Source: Pseudodonghicola flavimaris
GTDB lineage: Bacteria > Pseudomonadota > Alphaproteobacteria > Rhodobacterales > Rhodobacteraceae
Direction: 5' to 3'
Length of the DNA: 64,000 nucleotides
Assembly: GCF_030164425.1 (NCBI RefSeq)
Contig: NZ_JASNJD010000003.1
Location: 62,001-126,000, forward strand
The notes below the pieces were generated by a model. The model saw nothing but the letters and a program-made list of their open reading frames with translations, was not told the origin of the DNA and ran no database searches. The first letter of the stretch is position 1, and each line of letters starts with the position of its first letter. This document shows, piece by piece, positions 10,409-19,220 of this stretch. Made by a program: the position numbers and the translations under genes.

Positions 10409-11517
10409 GAGAAGGTCTTTCTGGGATCGAAGGCATCGCGCACGCCCTCGAAGATGAAGACCAGCAGCGACAACATCAGCGCGAAGACGGTGAAGGCGGT
10501 GAAGGCCAGCCAGGGCGCCTGCAGGTTCTGTTTCGCCTGCAGCGTCATCTCCCCCAGCGAGGGAGCCGAGGACGGCAGCCCGAATCCGAGGAAATCGAGG
10601 CTCGCCAGCGCGCCGATGGTGCCGGTGACGATGAAGGGCAGCATGGTCAGCGTCGCCACCATGGCGTTGGGCAGCATGTGGCGGAACATGATGGTCAGGT
10701 TGCCTACCCCCAGCGCGCGGGCGGCGCGGACATATTCCAGGTTGCGGGCACGCAGGAATTCAGCCCGCACCACCCCCACCAGAGAGGTCCAGGAGAACAG
10801 CACCATCAGCGCCACCAGCAGCCAGAAACTGCGTCCCAGGATCGCGAACATGATGATGATGACATAGAGCGAGGGCGTCGCCGACCAGATCTCGATCGCG
10901 CGCTGGAAGATCAGGTCGAGCCAGCCGCCGAAGAACCCCTGTACCGCGCCGGCGAAGATGCCGATCAGGCTGGCGGCGCCGGTGACCAGCAGGGTGAACA
11001 GGATCGACAGCCGAAAGCCGTAGATCACCCGGGCCAGCACGTCGCGCTTGGTGTCATCGGTGCCCAGCCAGTTCTGCCGGTTCGGCGGCAGCGGTGCGGC
11101 GCCGGGCCGGTCGACGGTGGTGTTGAAGGAATAGGGAATCGGCGGCCAGATCGCCCAGCCCTTCTGGAAGCCTTCGGTGGTGGTGTCGAACCTGTCGTCG
11201 GCGATCGCGGTCATGATCTCCTCCGGCGTGTCGAAACAGTCCTCCAGCCCGCCGGAGGCGATCAGGCACTGCACCTCGGGATCGCGATAGATCGCCTCGG
11301 TCTGGAAGTCGCCACCGAAGGCGGTTTCCGGATAGAAGCGGAAGATCGGCATGTAATAGCCGCCGCGGTACTGCACCAGGATCGGTTTGTCGTTGGCCAG
11401 AAACTCGGCGAACAGCGACAGGCCGAACAGCACGGCGAAGATCCACAGCGACCAGAAGGCCCGCCGGTTGCGCTTGAAATTGCCCCAGCGGCGCTGGTTG
11501 AGCGGAGAAAGCGCCAT
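10405..11517 (-). CDS. yejE: oligopeptide ABC transporter permease (YejE type)
   Basis: The 370-residue protein begins with LNQRRWGNFKRNRRAFWSLW, has a first membrane helix, a long periplasmic loop typical of YejE (about residues 50-170), then the five-helix permease core with the EAA-type loop (ARALGVGNLTIMFRHMLPNA). It pairs with YejB as the transmembrane channel. It is 3 nt downstream of yejB. Confidence 0.9.
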   Translation of the reverse strand: MALSPLNQRRWGNFKRNRRAFWSLWIFAVLFGLSLFAEFLANDKPILVQYRGGYYMPIFRFYPETAFGGDFQTEAIYRDPEVQCLIASGGLEDCFDTPEEIMTAIADDRFDTTTEGFQKGWAIWPPIPYSFNTTVDRPGAAPLPPNRQNWLGTDDTKRDVLARVIYGFRLSILFTLLVTGAASLIGIFAGAVQGFFGGWLDLIFQRAIEIWSATPSLYVIIIMFAILGRSFWLLVALMVLFSWTSLVGVVRAEFLRARNLEYVRAARALGVGNLTIMFRHMLPNAMVATLTMLPFIVTGTIGALASLDFLGFGLPSSAPSLGEMTLQAKQNLQAPWLAFTAFTVFALMLSLLVFIFEGVRDAFDPRKTFS

Positions 11518-11520
11518 AAC

Positions 11521-12603
11521 TCAGCCCTCCCGCTTCTCGAAATCGATGCGTGGATCGACCAGCACATACATCAGGTCGCTGAGAATCCCGACCACCAGGC
11601 TGAGCAGCCCGAAGATGAAGAGGGTGCCGAAGATCACCGGGTAATCGCGCGCCACCGCCGCCTCGAACCCCAGCCGTCCCAGCCCGTCGAGCGAGAAGAT
11701 CGTTTCGATGATCAGCGAGCCGGAGAAGAACACGCCGATGAAGACGGCAGGAAAGCCGGCGATCACGATCAGCATCGCATTGCGGAAGACATGACCGTAG
11801 AGCACCTTGCGTTCCGACAGCCCCTTGGCCCGGGCGGTCATCACGTAGTGTTTCTTGATCTCGTCGAGAAAGCTGTTCTTGGTCAGCAGCGTCAGCGTCG
11901 CAAAGGCGGCGATGGTCGAGGCGATGACCGGCAGGGCGATATGCCAGAAGTAATCGCCGATCTTGCCCATCAGGCTCAGATCGCTCCAGTTGTCCGAGGT
12001 CAGCCCCCTGAGCGGGAAGACCTGCCAGTAGGACCCGCCGGCGAACAGCACCAGCAGCAGGATCGCGAACAGGAACCCCGGAATCGCATAGGCGACGATG
12101 ATCAGCCCGCTGGTCCAGGTGTCGAAGCTGGAACCGTCCTTCACCGCCTTGCGGATGCCCAGCGGGATCGACACCAGATAAGCGATGATGGTCGACCACA
12201 GCCCGAGGCTGATCGACACCGGCATCTTTTCCAGCACCAGGTCGGTCACCCCGATCGAGCGGAAATAGCTCTGGCCGAAGTCCAGCCGCATGTAATTCCA
12301 CATCATGTTCAGGAACCGTTCCAGCGGCGGCTTGTCGAAGCCGAATTCCTTCTCCAGTTCGGCGATGAACTCCGGCGGCAGGCCCCGCGCCCCGACATAG
12401 CGTTCGTTGGCCGCGCTCTGGGTCTGCACATCGGCACCGCCGCCGGCGAAGCTTTCGAAGACGTCGCCGCCGCCTTCCATCTGCGCGATGATCTGCTCCA
12501 CCGGCCCGCCGGGAACGAATTGCACCAGAACGAAGTTGATCACCATGATGCCCAGCAGTGTCGGGATCACCAACAGCAGGCGGCGAAGGATATAGGATCC
12601 CAT
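11521..12603 (-). CDS. yejB: oligopeptide ABC transporter permease (YejB type)
   Basis: The 360-residue protein starts [18 protein letters not shown], the usual DppB/YejB opening, and ends with the permease core including the EAA loop ([20 protein letters not shown]) and [12 protein letters not shown]. The insertion between the first two helices is the large periplasmic region found in YejB. It lies 23 nt after yejA and forms the channel with YejE. Confidence 0.9.
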   Translation of the reverse strand: MGSYILRRLLLVIPTLLGIMVINFVLVQFVPGGPVEQIIAQMEGGGDVFESFAGGGADVQTQSAANERYVGARGLPPEFIAELEKEFGFDKPPLERFLNMMWNYMRLDFGQSYFRSIGVTDLVLEKMPVSISLGLWSTIIAYLVSIPLGIRKAVKDGSSFDTWTSGLIIVAYAIPGFLFAILLLVLFAGGSYWQVFPLRGLTSDNWSDLSLMGKIGDYFWHIALPVIASTIAAFATLTLLTKNSFLDEIKKHYVMTARAKGLSERKVLYGHVFRNAMLIVIAGFPAVFIGVFFSGSLIIETIFSLDGLGRLGFEAAVARDYPVIFGTLFIFGLLSLVVGILSDLMYVLVDPRIDFEKREG

Positions 12604-12626
12604 CGGGGCGGCGGACCTTTCCTAGT

Positions 12627-14582
12627 TCAGCGCAGCGCGCCGGAGGATTTCAGCGTGGCGGCCTTGTCGGCGTTGACCCACCACAGGTCCTCGACCCCCA
12701 GCGCATAGGGCGGCAGATCGGGATATTCGTACTTGTCCCAGAAGGCCACCCAGTATTTGCCCAGATACCAGGTCGGCACCATGAAGCGTTTCGACCTGAG
12801 CACCCGGTCCAGCGCCCGGGTGTTGGCCTCCAGCTCGTCACGGGCCTTGGAGGCGACGATATTGTCGATCAGCGCCTCGATATCCGGGCCGTGAATACCC
12901 GAGGGGTTGAAGACGCTGTAGGCCGCCGCCTCTGTGCCATATTGCTGATAGAGCCCGGTCGAGGGTTCGAGAGAGCTGCGATAGACCCCCGCGATCATGT
13001 CGAAGTCGCGTTCGCGCCGGCGCAGGGTGAACTGCGCGTCGTCGATCCGGTTATAGCTGGCGTCGATCCCCATGGTGCGCAGGTTTTCCACGAAGGGCAT
13101 CACCAGGCGGTCCATCACCGGATCGTCCGACAGGAATTCGATCTTCAGCACCGTGCCCTCGGCGTTGCGGCGGATGCCGTTCTGGCCCACGGCCCAGCCG
13201 GCCTCGTCCAGAAGCTTCATCGCCGCGCGCAGGTTCTTGCGGTCGTTGGGCCGGTCGGCTCGGGCGGCATGCGCCATCACCGGGTCTGAGGTCAGGATCG
13301 CCGGGTCCAGCTTGTCGCCCAGGGCTTCCAGCACCTCGCGTTCGCGCCCTTCGGGCAGGCCCTTCGCCTCAAGCGGGCTGTTCTGCCAGAAGGAGGAGCG
13401 ATGCCGGAACAGCCCGTATTGCAGGCTCTCATTGGTCCATTCGAAGTTATAGGCCAGCTGCACCGCCTCGCGCACGCGAATGTCCTGAAACTCCGGCCGG
13501 TCCATGTTCATCACGAAACCGGCGTTGTCGGGAACGTTGCCGTCCTCCAGCTCGCGCCGCACGATCCAGCCCTTGTCGATGGCCGGGAAATCATAGGCGG
13601 TGGCCCAGTTCTTGGAGTTGTTTTCCTGCCGGAAGGTGAATTCGCCGGCCTTGAAGGCCTCCAGCGCGGCAATGGAATCAGAGAAATACTCGATCCGGAT
13701 GGTGTCGAAGTTGTTCCGCCCGACATTCACGTTCACATGGTCGCCCCAGTAATCGGGATTGCGGCGATAGACGACGCGGCGGTTGATGTCATAGCTCTCC
13801 AGCACATAGGGGCCGGAACCGATCCCCGGCTCCATCCGCGGCTTGTCAATGCGGCGGTTTTCCGGATCGGCCATGAACCACTTCTTCGAAAACACCGGCG
13901 TGCCGCCGACCTGGGTGATCAGCGCACGGCGGGGGAAATCCGGGCTGAAGTAGAATTTGACCCGGTGCGGCCCCAGCGCCTCGGCCTTGGGAATGCGCTT
14001 GCGCACCGCCTCGGCATAGGATTTCAGCCCCTGTTCCAGCAGGATTTCATGCGAGAAGACCACATCCTCGGCCGTCACCGGGGTGCCGTCGGAGAACCGC
14101 GCCTCGGGCCGCAGGTTGAAGATCACCCAATCCTGGTTTTCGGGATATTCCAGGCTTTCGGCCAGCAGCCCGTAGTAGGACCCCGGCTCGTCATAGGACG
14201 GATAGAGCAGCGATTCATACTGATCCGCCGATCGGGCGGCGGCGCGACCCTGCCGGGTGAAGGGGTTGAAGTTGTCGAAGGTCCCCTGCGCCGCATAGGA
14301 CAGCTCGCCCCCCTTCGGCGCCTCCGGGTTCACATAGTCGAAATGCGCGAAACCCTCGGGGTATTTCAGGTCGCCGAATTCAGAGAACCCGTGGCTCTTG
14401 ATGATCTTCTCGTCCTCGGCCCGGACCAGCCCGGTCCAGGCCAGCAGCAGCATCAGCGACAGAACCAGCAGCGGCAGAAGCCGGGGCGCGGCGGGGCTGA
14501 GGGCAAGAACACGGGCCGGGGCGGAAGTGCGGGCGCAGGGACGCACGCGCGCGGCGGCACGGGGTGGGATCATCAGGCGCAT
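12627..14582 (-). CDS. yejA: periplasmic solute-binding protein of the Yej oligopeptide transporter
   Basis: The 651-residue SBP family 5 protein has a long basic N-region and a signal peptide hydrophobic core (LLPLLVLSLMLLLAWTGLVRA, likely cleaved near residue 55), then the YejA sequence HGFSEFGDLKYP and FNPFTRQGRAA. It is the first gene of the yejABE-(small)-yejF operon and would deliver peptides to YejBE. The start at 14582 could be later, since several arginine-rich residues precede the hydrophobic core. YejABEF in enterobacteria imports microcin C and peptides; the native substrate here is not known. Confidence 0.9.
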   Translation of the reverse strand: MRLMIPPRAAARVRPCARTSAPARVLALSPAAPRLLPLLVLSLMLLLAWTGLVRAEDEKIIKSHGFSEFGDLKYPEGFAHFDYVNPEAPKGGELSYAAQGTFDNFNPFTRQGRAAARSADQYESLLYPSYDEPGSYYGLLAESLEYPENQDWVIFNLRPEARFSDGTPVTAEDVVFSHEILLEQGLKSYAEAVRKRIPKAEALGPHRVKFYFSPDFPRRALITQVGGTPVFSKKWFMADPENRRIDKPRMEPGIGSGPYVLESYDINRRVVYRRNPDYWGDHVNVNVGRNNFDTIRIEYFSDSIAALEAFKAGEFTFRQENNSKNWATAYDFPAIDKGWIVRRELEDGNVPDNAGFVMNMDRPEFQDIRVREAVQLAYNFEWTNESLQYGLFRHRSSFWQNSPLEAKGLPEGREREVLEALGDKLDPAILTSDPVMAHAARADRPNDRKNLRAAMKLLDEAGWAVGQNGIRRNAEGTVLKIEFLSDDPVMDRLVMPFVENLRTMGIDASYNRIDDAQFTLRRRERDFDMIAGVYRSSLEPSTGLYQQYGTEAAAYSVFNPSGIHGPDIEALIDNIVASKARDELEANTRALDRVLRSKRFMVPTWYLGKYWVAFWDKYEYPDLPPYALGVEDLWWVNADKAATLKSSGALR

Positions 14583-14700
14583 CCTCCGTTGATACAGGCG
14601 CAGGTGGGCAGCTCGGCCTCTGGTCGTTGCGCCTAAGCTAATGGCCCGGAGCGAGGATGTTCAAGTTGAGATTCCGTGATCACCCCCCGCCAAAACGTGA

Positions 14701-14724
14701 AAGCCGCTGCAAGAGCAGCGGCTT
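14701..14724 (-). terminator. terminator downstream of cycM
   Basis: AAGCCGCTGC and GCAGCGGCTT form a perfect 10-bp stem around AAGA. On the - strand it lies 61 nt beyond the cycM stop codon and is followed by TTC. On the + strand it is followed by TT, so it can act in both directions and also shield yejA. Confidence 0.7.
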
Positions 14725-14784
14725 TTGGGCAGACGGATGCCGACAGGGGCGATTTCGCAAAACCGCCCCGCCCCCCGAAGGGGA

Positions 14785-15288
14785 TCAGTTGTCGAGGCTG
14801 TCGAGATAGGCGATCACGTTGACCCGGTCGGCCTGCTTCTTCAGGCCGGCAAAGCTCATCGCGGTGCCCGGCACGGCATCGCTCGGCTTGGTCAGGAAGT
14901 GATCCAGTTCTTCCGGGGTCCAGGCGCCGCCATGCTCGCTCATGGAACTGGAGTAGCCGAAATCGCCGATCGAGGCGACCTGCCGGCCGACAACCCCGAA
15001 GAGCGACGGACCGGTGGCATTCGCGCCCGGCTCGATCTTGTGGCAGGCCTGGCATTTCTTGAAGACCTTGGCGCCCTTGCCGATATCGGCCGATGCCAGC
15101 ATCTCTTCGAAGCTCATCTCGGGCTCATCCGTTGCGGGCGCGTCGGTCTCGGTCTCGACGACATAGGAGGCGGCCCCATGCGTCCCTGTCTGATAGATGC
15201 CCTCAGCGGCCCATTTGGCCAGCAGAAGCACCAGAAAGGCACCGAGAACACCGGAAGCGGCCTTTGTCACAGTCATCGTGTCAAACAT
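14785..15288 (-). CDS. cycM: membrane-anchored cytochrome c (CycM/cytochrome c-y type)
   Basis: The 167-residue protein has an uncleaved N-terminal membrane anchor (about residues 10-27), an acidic linker rich in E, D, P and T (45-60), and a class I cytochrome c domain with CQACH at 79-83, the GPSLFGVVGR stretch and a C-terminal methionine ligand in GTAMSFAG. This is the design of CycM/c-y, which carries electrons from the bc1 complex to terminal oxidases. It is monocistronic and diverges from pheA. Confidence 0.92.
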   Translation of the reverse strand: MFDTMTVTKAASGVLGAFLVLLLAKWAAEGIYQTGTHGAASYVVETETDAPATDEPEMSFEEMLASADIGKGAKVFKKCQACHKIEPGANATGPSLFGVVGRQVASIGDFGYSSSMSEHGGAWTPEELDHFLTKPSDAVPGTAMSFAGLKKQADRVNVIAYLDSLDN

Positions 15289-15426
15289 AGATGCACGTCC
15301 ATCTTGGCTGTTGGTCTAGCTTGTTTAGGCGAATGGTCTAAGGGTTCCCCTGGCCTCTGGCAAGGTATAGAGATGCGCGTCAACGAAGCAATTCGTTCTA
15401 TGTTGCACGGAATCCGAAGTGAAGTC

Positions 15427-16260
15427 ATGACAAACCGCATCGCCTTTCAGGGGGAACCCGGCGCTTACAGCCACGAAGCCTGCCGCAAGGCCCGGCCCGA
15501 TATGGAAGCCCTGCCCTGCCGCACCTTCGAAGACGCCGTCGAGGCGGTGAAATCCGGCCAGGCCGATCTGGCCATGCTGCCGGTGGAGAACTCCACCTAC
15601 GGGCGGGTCGCCGACATCCACACGCTGTTGCCGCGCTCTGGCCTGCGCATCATCGAAGAGGCCTTCGTGCGGGTGCATATCAACCTGCTGGGCCTGCCGG
15701 GCACGCAGCTGTCCGACATCAGGCATGCGATGAGCCACACCGTGTTGCTGGGCCAGTGCAAGGAATTCCTGCATGCCCACAACATCCGCCGCATCACCGG
15801 CGCCGATACCGCCGGCTCGGCCCGGCAGGTGTCGCAGGACGCAGATCCCACCACCGCCGCCCTGGCCAGCGAGCTGGCCGGCGAAATCTACGGCCTCGAC
15901 GTGCTGGCCCGGCATATCGAGGACCAGTCGAACAACACCACGCGATTCCTGATCATGTCACCCGAGGCCGATCTGTCGCGCCGCGGCGATCACGGCATGA
16001 TCACCAGCTTCGTCTTTCAGGTCCGCAACATTCCGGCGGCGCTGTACAAGGCGATGGGCGGTTTCGCGACCAACGGCATCAACATGACCAAGCTGGAAAG
16101 CTACATGGTCGACGGTTCCTTCACCGCGACGCAGTTCTATGCCGACATCGAAGGCCACCCCGAAGATCCGAACGTGAAACTGGCGCTGGACGAGCTGGCC
16201 TTCTTCACCAACAAGATGTCGATTCTCGGCGTCTATCCGGCGGCCGCCGAACGCGGCTGA
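15427..16260 (+). CDS. pheA: prephenate dehydratase
   Basis: The enzyme converts prephenate to phenylpyruvate in phenylalanine synthesis. The 277-residue protein has the dehydratase domain (IAFQGEPGAYSHEAC at the N-terminus, LPVENSTYGRV, and the catalytic NNTTRFLI near residue 175) followed by an ACT regulatory domain (TSFVFQVRNIPAALYKAMGGFA and KLESY) for phenylalanine feedback. There is no fused chorismate mutase. The ATG at 15427 is chosen because MTNRIAFQGEPG is the family N-terminus; in-frame ATGs at 15373 and 15400 would add unrelated residues. Confidence 0.93.
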   Translation: MTNRIAFQGEPGAYSHEACRKARPDMEALPCRTFEDAVEAVKSGQADLAMLPVENSTYGRVADIHTLLPRSGLRIIEEAFVRVHINLLGLPGTQLSDIRHAMSHTVLLGQCKEFLHAHNIRRITGADTAGSARQVSQDADPTTAALASELAGEIYGLDVLARHIEDQSNNTTRFLIMSPEADLSRRGDHGMITSFVFQVRNIPAALYKAMGGFATNGINMTKLESYMVDGSFTATQFYADIEGHPEDPNVKLALDELAFFTNKMSILGVYPAAAERG

Positions 16261-16274
16261 GACCGCAGGCAAGC

Positions 16275-16297
16275 GGGGGCGGTGCGGCCGCCCCCTT
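16275..16297 (+). terminator. hairpin after pheA
   Basis: GGGGGCGG and CCGCCCCC form an 8-bp stem with a 5-nt loop followed by TT. It starts 14 nt after the pheA stop codon and lies before the convergent SRPBCC gene. Confidence 0.55.
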
Positions 16298-16336
16298 CCC
16301 GCGCGTCGGACCCGCCTGACCGATCCGGCCCGGACA

Positions 16337-16804
16337 TCAGGCCATCCGGGTCTTGCGATCCTCCAGAGATTTGGCGAATTCCGCCGCCTTCAGCTTGAAC
16401 CGCTTGGTCAGATTGGCCTTGGCCAGCTTCAGCGACTGCAGGAACAACCGGGCGGAGAGATTCTTCGGCGACAGCGTCAGGGTGATCGCCATCCGGGTCC
16501 GTTTCGGCGACAGCGCCACCAGCTCGATCTGGAAATCCCCGGTCAGGCCGAAGCTCTCGGACTCCAGCCGCATACCCGTCGGCGGGGTATACTCGACCAG
16601 CTTCAGATCGAGATTGCGCCGCTTGCCGCGCAGATCGAAGGCCGCCTTCCAGGCCATGCCTGCGCCGATGCCGGCGTTCTCGTTGACGCGCTGGACCTCG
16701 ATGCCACGCCGGATGGCGGACCGTTCGAAGGATTCAAACTCACTCAATGCGGCAAAGACGGCCTCGATCGGCGCTTCGATGTCTTCCTTGCTCGAAAATT
16801 TCAT
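16337..16804 (-). CDS. SRPBCC (START/polyketide cyclase-like) family protein
   Basis: The 155-residue protein opens with MKFSSKEDIEAPIEAVFAALSEFESFE, the typical beta strand and first helix of the SRPBCC helix-grip fold, and ends in a long basic helix. Such proteins bind hydrophobic ligands; the ligand here cannot be told. It lies 39 nt downstream of nudC on the same strand and may be co-transcribed with it. Confidence 0.75.
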   Translation of the reverse strand: MKFSSKEDIEAPIEAVFAALSEFESFERSAIRRGIEVQRVNENAGIGAGMAWKAAFDLRGKRRNLDLKLVEYTPPTGMRLESESFGLTGDFQIELVALSPKRTRMAITLTLSPKNLSARLFLQSLKLAKANLTKRFKLKAAEFAKSLEDRKTRMA

Positions 16805-16843
16805 ACCTGTATCACCTCTACTTAGCGGTGCCGGAGTCTCCCT

Positions 16844-17827
16844 TTAATCCAGGGTATCCGCAAGCCAGTTCTGCAACAGGAAATGTGCAATTGCGCCTTT
16901 CCGCGCGGGCTTGATCGTCGGGTGTTCACCGGCGAATGCGCCCATCATGTCGCTCCGGCTGACCCAGATCGCATCCTCGATTTCATTCTCGTCGATCCGG
17001 ATCTCGCGCGAGATCGCCTCGCCGTAGCAGCCGAACATCAGCGAGGCGGGAAACGGCCAGGGCTGGCTGGCCAGATAGCCGACCCGGCCGACCTGCACGC
17101 CGGCCTCTTCGAAGACTTCGCGGCGCACCGCGGCCTCCAGCGTCTCGCCCGGCTCGATGAAGCCCGCCAGCAGCGAATACATCCCCTCGGGCCAGTTCGG
17201 CGAGCGCCCCATCAGCACCGCATCGCCATGGGTGATCAGCATGATCACCACCGGGTCGGTACGCGGGAAATGATGGGTGCCGCAGGCCGGGCAATCGCGC
17301 TGCCAGCCGGCCTGCACCGGCCCGCTCTCGGCGCCGCAGGCGGCGCAGAACCGGTGGCTGCGATGCCATTCCATCACCGCCTTGGCGGTGGCTGCCAGCT
17401 CCGCGTCGCGGGGGCTGAGCCGGGTCATCACCCGGCGCAGCTCGACAAAGGCGGTATCGTCGGGCAGGTCGGGGTGGCGCTGCTCGCTGGGATCGAAGAA
17501 GGTGCCCAGAGCCGCCAGATCGACCTCCTCCGGCGTCCAGCCGGAGAGATCGGCGGCAAAGCGCGGCGCGCCGTCCTCCTTCAGTCCCAGGAACAGCAGC
17601 CCCGGCAGGGCGCCGTCATAGCCGGCGCTGAACAGCGGATCGTCCAGCCTCAGCAGCGCCAGTTCGGAAAACCCCTCGCCCGTCAGCAACGGCTTGCCGC
17701 GCCAGACCGGCAGGCAGCGCGCCCCCGGATGCGCCCGCGCTCCGGCCAATGCCGTCGCGTCGCCACGCAGCTCCGCCGCGCGGTTCAGCCCCGATCCCCC
17801 GAAAGTCACCTGCTCAGCCGTTCTCAT
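16844..17827 (-). CDS. nudC: NAD+ diphosphatase NudC (Nudix hydrolase)
   Basis: NudC hydrolyses NAD(H) to NMN(H) and AMP and can remove NAD caps from RNA. The 327-residue protein has a zinc ribbon (CAACG ... CPACG, about residues 147-170), a Nudix box of the form G-x5-E-x7-REVFEE-x-G beginning at GFIEPGETLEAAVRREVFEE, and right after it the NudC signature SQPWPFPAS. These three features in this order define the family. Length is normal. Confidence 0.94.
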   Translation of the reverse strand: MRTAEQVTFGGSGLNRAAELRGDATALAGARAHPGARCLPVWRGKPLLTGEGFSELALLRLDDPLFSAGYDGALPGLLFLGLKEDGAPRFAADLSGWTPEEVDLAALGTFFDPSEQRHPDLPDDTAFVELRRVMTRLSPRDAELAATAKAVMEWHRSHRFCAACGAESGPVQAGWQRDCPACGTHHFPRTDPVVIMLITHGDAVLMGRSPNWPEGMYSLLAGFIEPGETLEAAVRREVFEEAGVQVGRVGYLASQPWPFPASLMFGCYGEAISREIRIDENEIEDAIWVSRSDMMGAFAGEHPTIKPARKGAIAHFLLQNWLADTLD

Positions 17828-17960
17828 TCCGCGTTCCTTCCGCCGTCACCCTGTTGCCCGCGTTTGTGCGCTCTCGCTGGCGGCAATGCAACAGAGCCGC
17901 GGCCCGAGAATCCGCCGCCCGCTCCCCTTGTCATCGCCGGCCCGCCCGATTATGTAGGCG

Positions 17961-18058
17961 TCGAGAGGTTGGCGCGGGCAGGCGCCTCGCCAACCCGGTC
18001 AGGTCCGGAAGGAAGCAGCCGTAACGAGCCCCGCTTGGGTCGTTGTCCAGCCTCTCAC
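17961..18058 (+). ncRNA. ffs: signal recognition particle RNA (small, 4.5S type)
   Basis: The roughly 98-nt segment carries the conserved SRP domain IV sequence GGTCAGGTCCGGAAGGAAGCAG with its asymmetric loop, followed by the complementary strand ending TTGGGTCGTTGTCC. The outer ends pair: GAGAGGTTGG at the 5' side with CCAGCCTCTC at the 3' side. It binds Ffh for co-translational targeting. Ends are estimated to a few nucleotides. Confidence 0.93.
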
Positions 18059-18185
18059 TTACCCCCCTCCCCCGATGCATTCCGTCAGGCCCGGGTCCCC
18101 GGACCATCCCACGGCCACAGGCGCCTTGCGCCGGGCTGATGCCCATCTGCGGCCCCCTCTCCGGAAAATGAAAACGACAAACGAA

Positions 18186-18211
18186 AAAGGCCGCCCCGAG
18201 GGGCGGCCTTT
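18186..18211 (-). terminator. rho-independent terminator of rpmI-rplT
   Basis: AAAGGCCGCCCC and GGGGCGGCCTTT form a perfect 12-bp stem with a 2-nt loop. On the - strand it is followed by TTTCGTTTGTCGTTTTC. It begins 24 nt after the rplT stop. Confidence 0.85.
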
Positions 18212-18235
18212 CGAACTGCAGGACGCGGGGGCCGA

Positions 18236-18601
18236 TCAGGCCGCCAGCGCGCCTTTTGCCTGGTCCACGATGGCGCCGAATGCGGCGGGCTCGTGCACGG
18301 CCAGATCGGCCAGAACCTTGCGGTCCACTTCGATGCCGGCCTTGTTCAGCCCGTCGATGAAGCGCGAATAGGTCAGCGCCTCGTCATGCGCGCGCACGGC
18401 GGCGTTGATGCGCTGGATCCACAGGGCGCGGAAGTTGCGCTTGCGCTGCTTGCGGTCGCGGGTTGCGTATTGGTTCGCCTTGTCAACGGCCTGACGCGCC
18501 ACCTTGAAGGTGTTCTTGCGGCGGCCATAATAGCCTTTTGCGGCCTTGATGACTTTCTTGTGGCGGGCGTGGGTCGTGGTACCACCTTTAACGCGGGACA
18601 T
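18236..18601 (-). CDS. rplT: 50S ribosomal protein L20
   Basis: The 121-residue basic protein starts [29 protein letters not shown] and contains [24 protein letters not shown], both diagnostic of L20. It binds 23S rRNA and is needed for early large-subunit assembly. It lies 15 nt downstream of rpmI. Confidence 0.98.
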   Translation of the reverse strand: MSRVKGGTTTHARHKKVIKAAKGYYGRRKNTFKVARQAVDKANQYATRDRKQRKRNFRALWIQRINAAVRAHDEALTYSRFIDGLNKAGIEVDRKVLADLAVHEPAAFGAIVDQAKGALAA

Positions 18602-18616
18602 CTCTCGAACCTCCTA

Positions 18617-18817
18617 TTAGCGGTCGTAGGGCATGAAGCCCTTGACGATCTTGGCGTCGGGGGCGGACATGGTGGTGGTGCCGCGGGCGTTGCGGATGAA
18701 CTTCTTGTGACGCTTGATCATCCCGTGGCGCTTGCCGGCCTGGGCGGTGATGACCTTGCCGGTCGCGCTCACCTTAAAGCGCTTCTTGGCGCTCGATTTT
18801 GTCTTCATCTTGGGCAT
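18617..18817 (-). CDS. rpmI: 50S ribosomal protein L35
   Basis: The 66-residue protein starts [20 protein letters not shown] and has the [19 protein letters not shown] segment of L35. The ATG at 18817 has AGGAGACGG upstream; the longer in-frame reading to 18862 is not part of the gene. It is the first gene of the rpmI-rplT operon. Confidence 0.98.
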   Translation of the reverse strand: MPKMKTKSSAKKRFKVSATGKVITAQAGKRHGMIKRHKKFIRNARGTTTMSAPDAKIVKGFMPYDR

Positions 18818-18970
18818 TTCCGTCTCCTGTCTTTCGGGTCGGTTACAGGCGCGACTCGGCATGCCACTCCGGCCGGTCGCGCGAACAGGTGGGCCGTTTA
18901 GGCAAATCCGCTCAGGCTGGCAAGGGGCCTTGGCGTGAAATCGTCATATTTTCACCGCCCACAAGGCATT

Positions 18971-19195
18971 TCAGGGCATGTAGCGCCCGATCACCCCGAA
19001 GAACACCTCCGGCAGACCGGCCAGATCGTAGCCGTCGGGGTGCATGACGAAGGCGAAGCCCATCATCGCCACCCCGATTCCCAGGCTGAGCAGCGGCAGC
19101 GTCAGCCGGCGCCGGTCGCTATAGGCCGAGACCATCGCCGGGATGGCGAAGAAGGCGACAACCGCACCCAGAACCAGAATAAGATCGGTATCCAT
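18971..19195 (-). CDS. small membrane protein downstream of pyk, unknown
   Basis: The 74-residue protein has two hydrophobic helices (LILVLGAVVAFFAIPAMVSAY and LPLLSLGIGVAMMGFAFVM) separated by SDRRRLT and ends PEVFFGVIGRYMP. A GAGGGGG site precedes the ATG, and the start is 25 nt after the pyk stop, so it is probably co-transcribed with pyk. No known domain was recognised; it looks like a conserved hypothetical two-helix protein. Confidence 0.7.
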   Translation of the reverse strand: MDTDLILVLGAVVAFFAIPAMVSAYSDRRRLTLPLLSLGIGVAMMGFAFVMHPDGYDLAGLPEVFFGVIGRYMP

Positions 19196-19220
19196 GCACA
19201 GGCCCCCTCACCCTTCCGGC

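Noticed and set aside
16844-17827. Calling the Nudix gene a generic Nudix hydrolase
   Set aside because: The zinc ribbon plus SQPWPFPAS after the Nudix box identifies NudC specifically.
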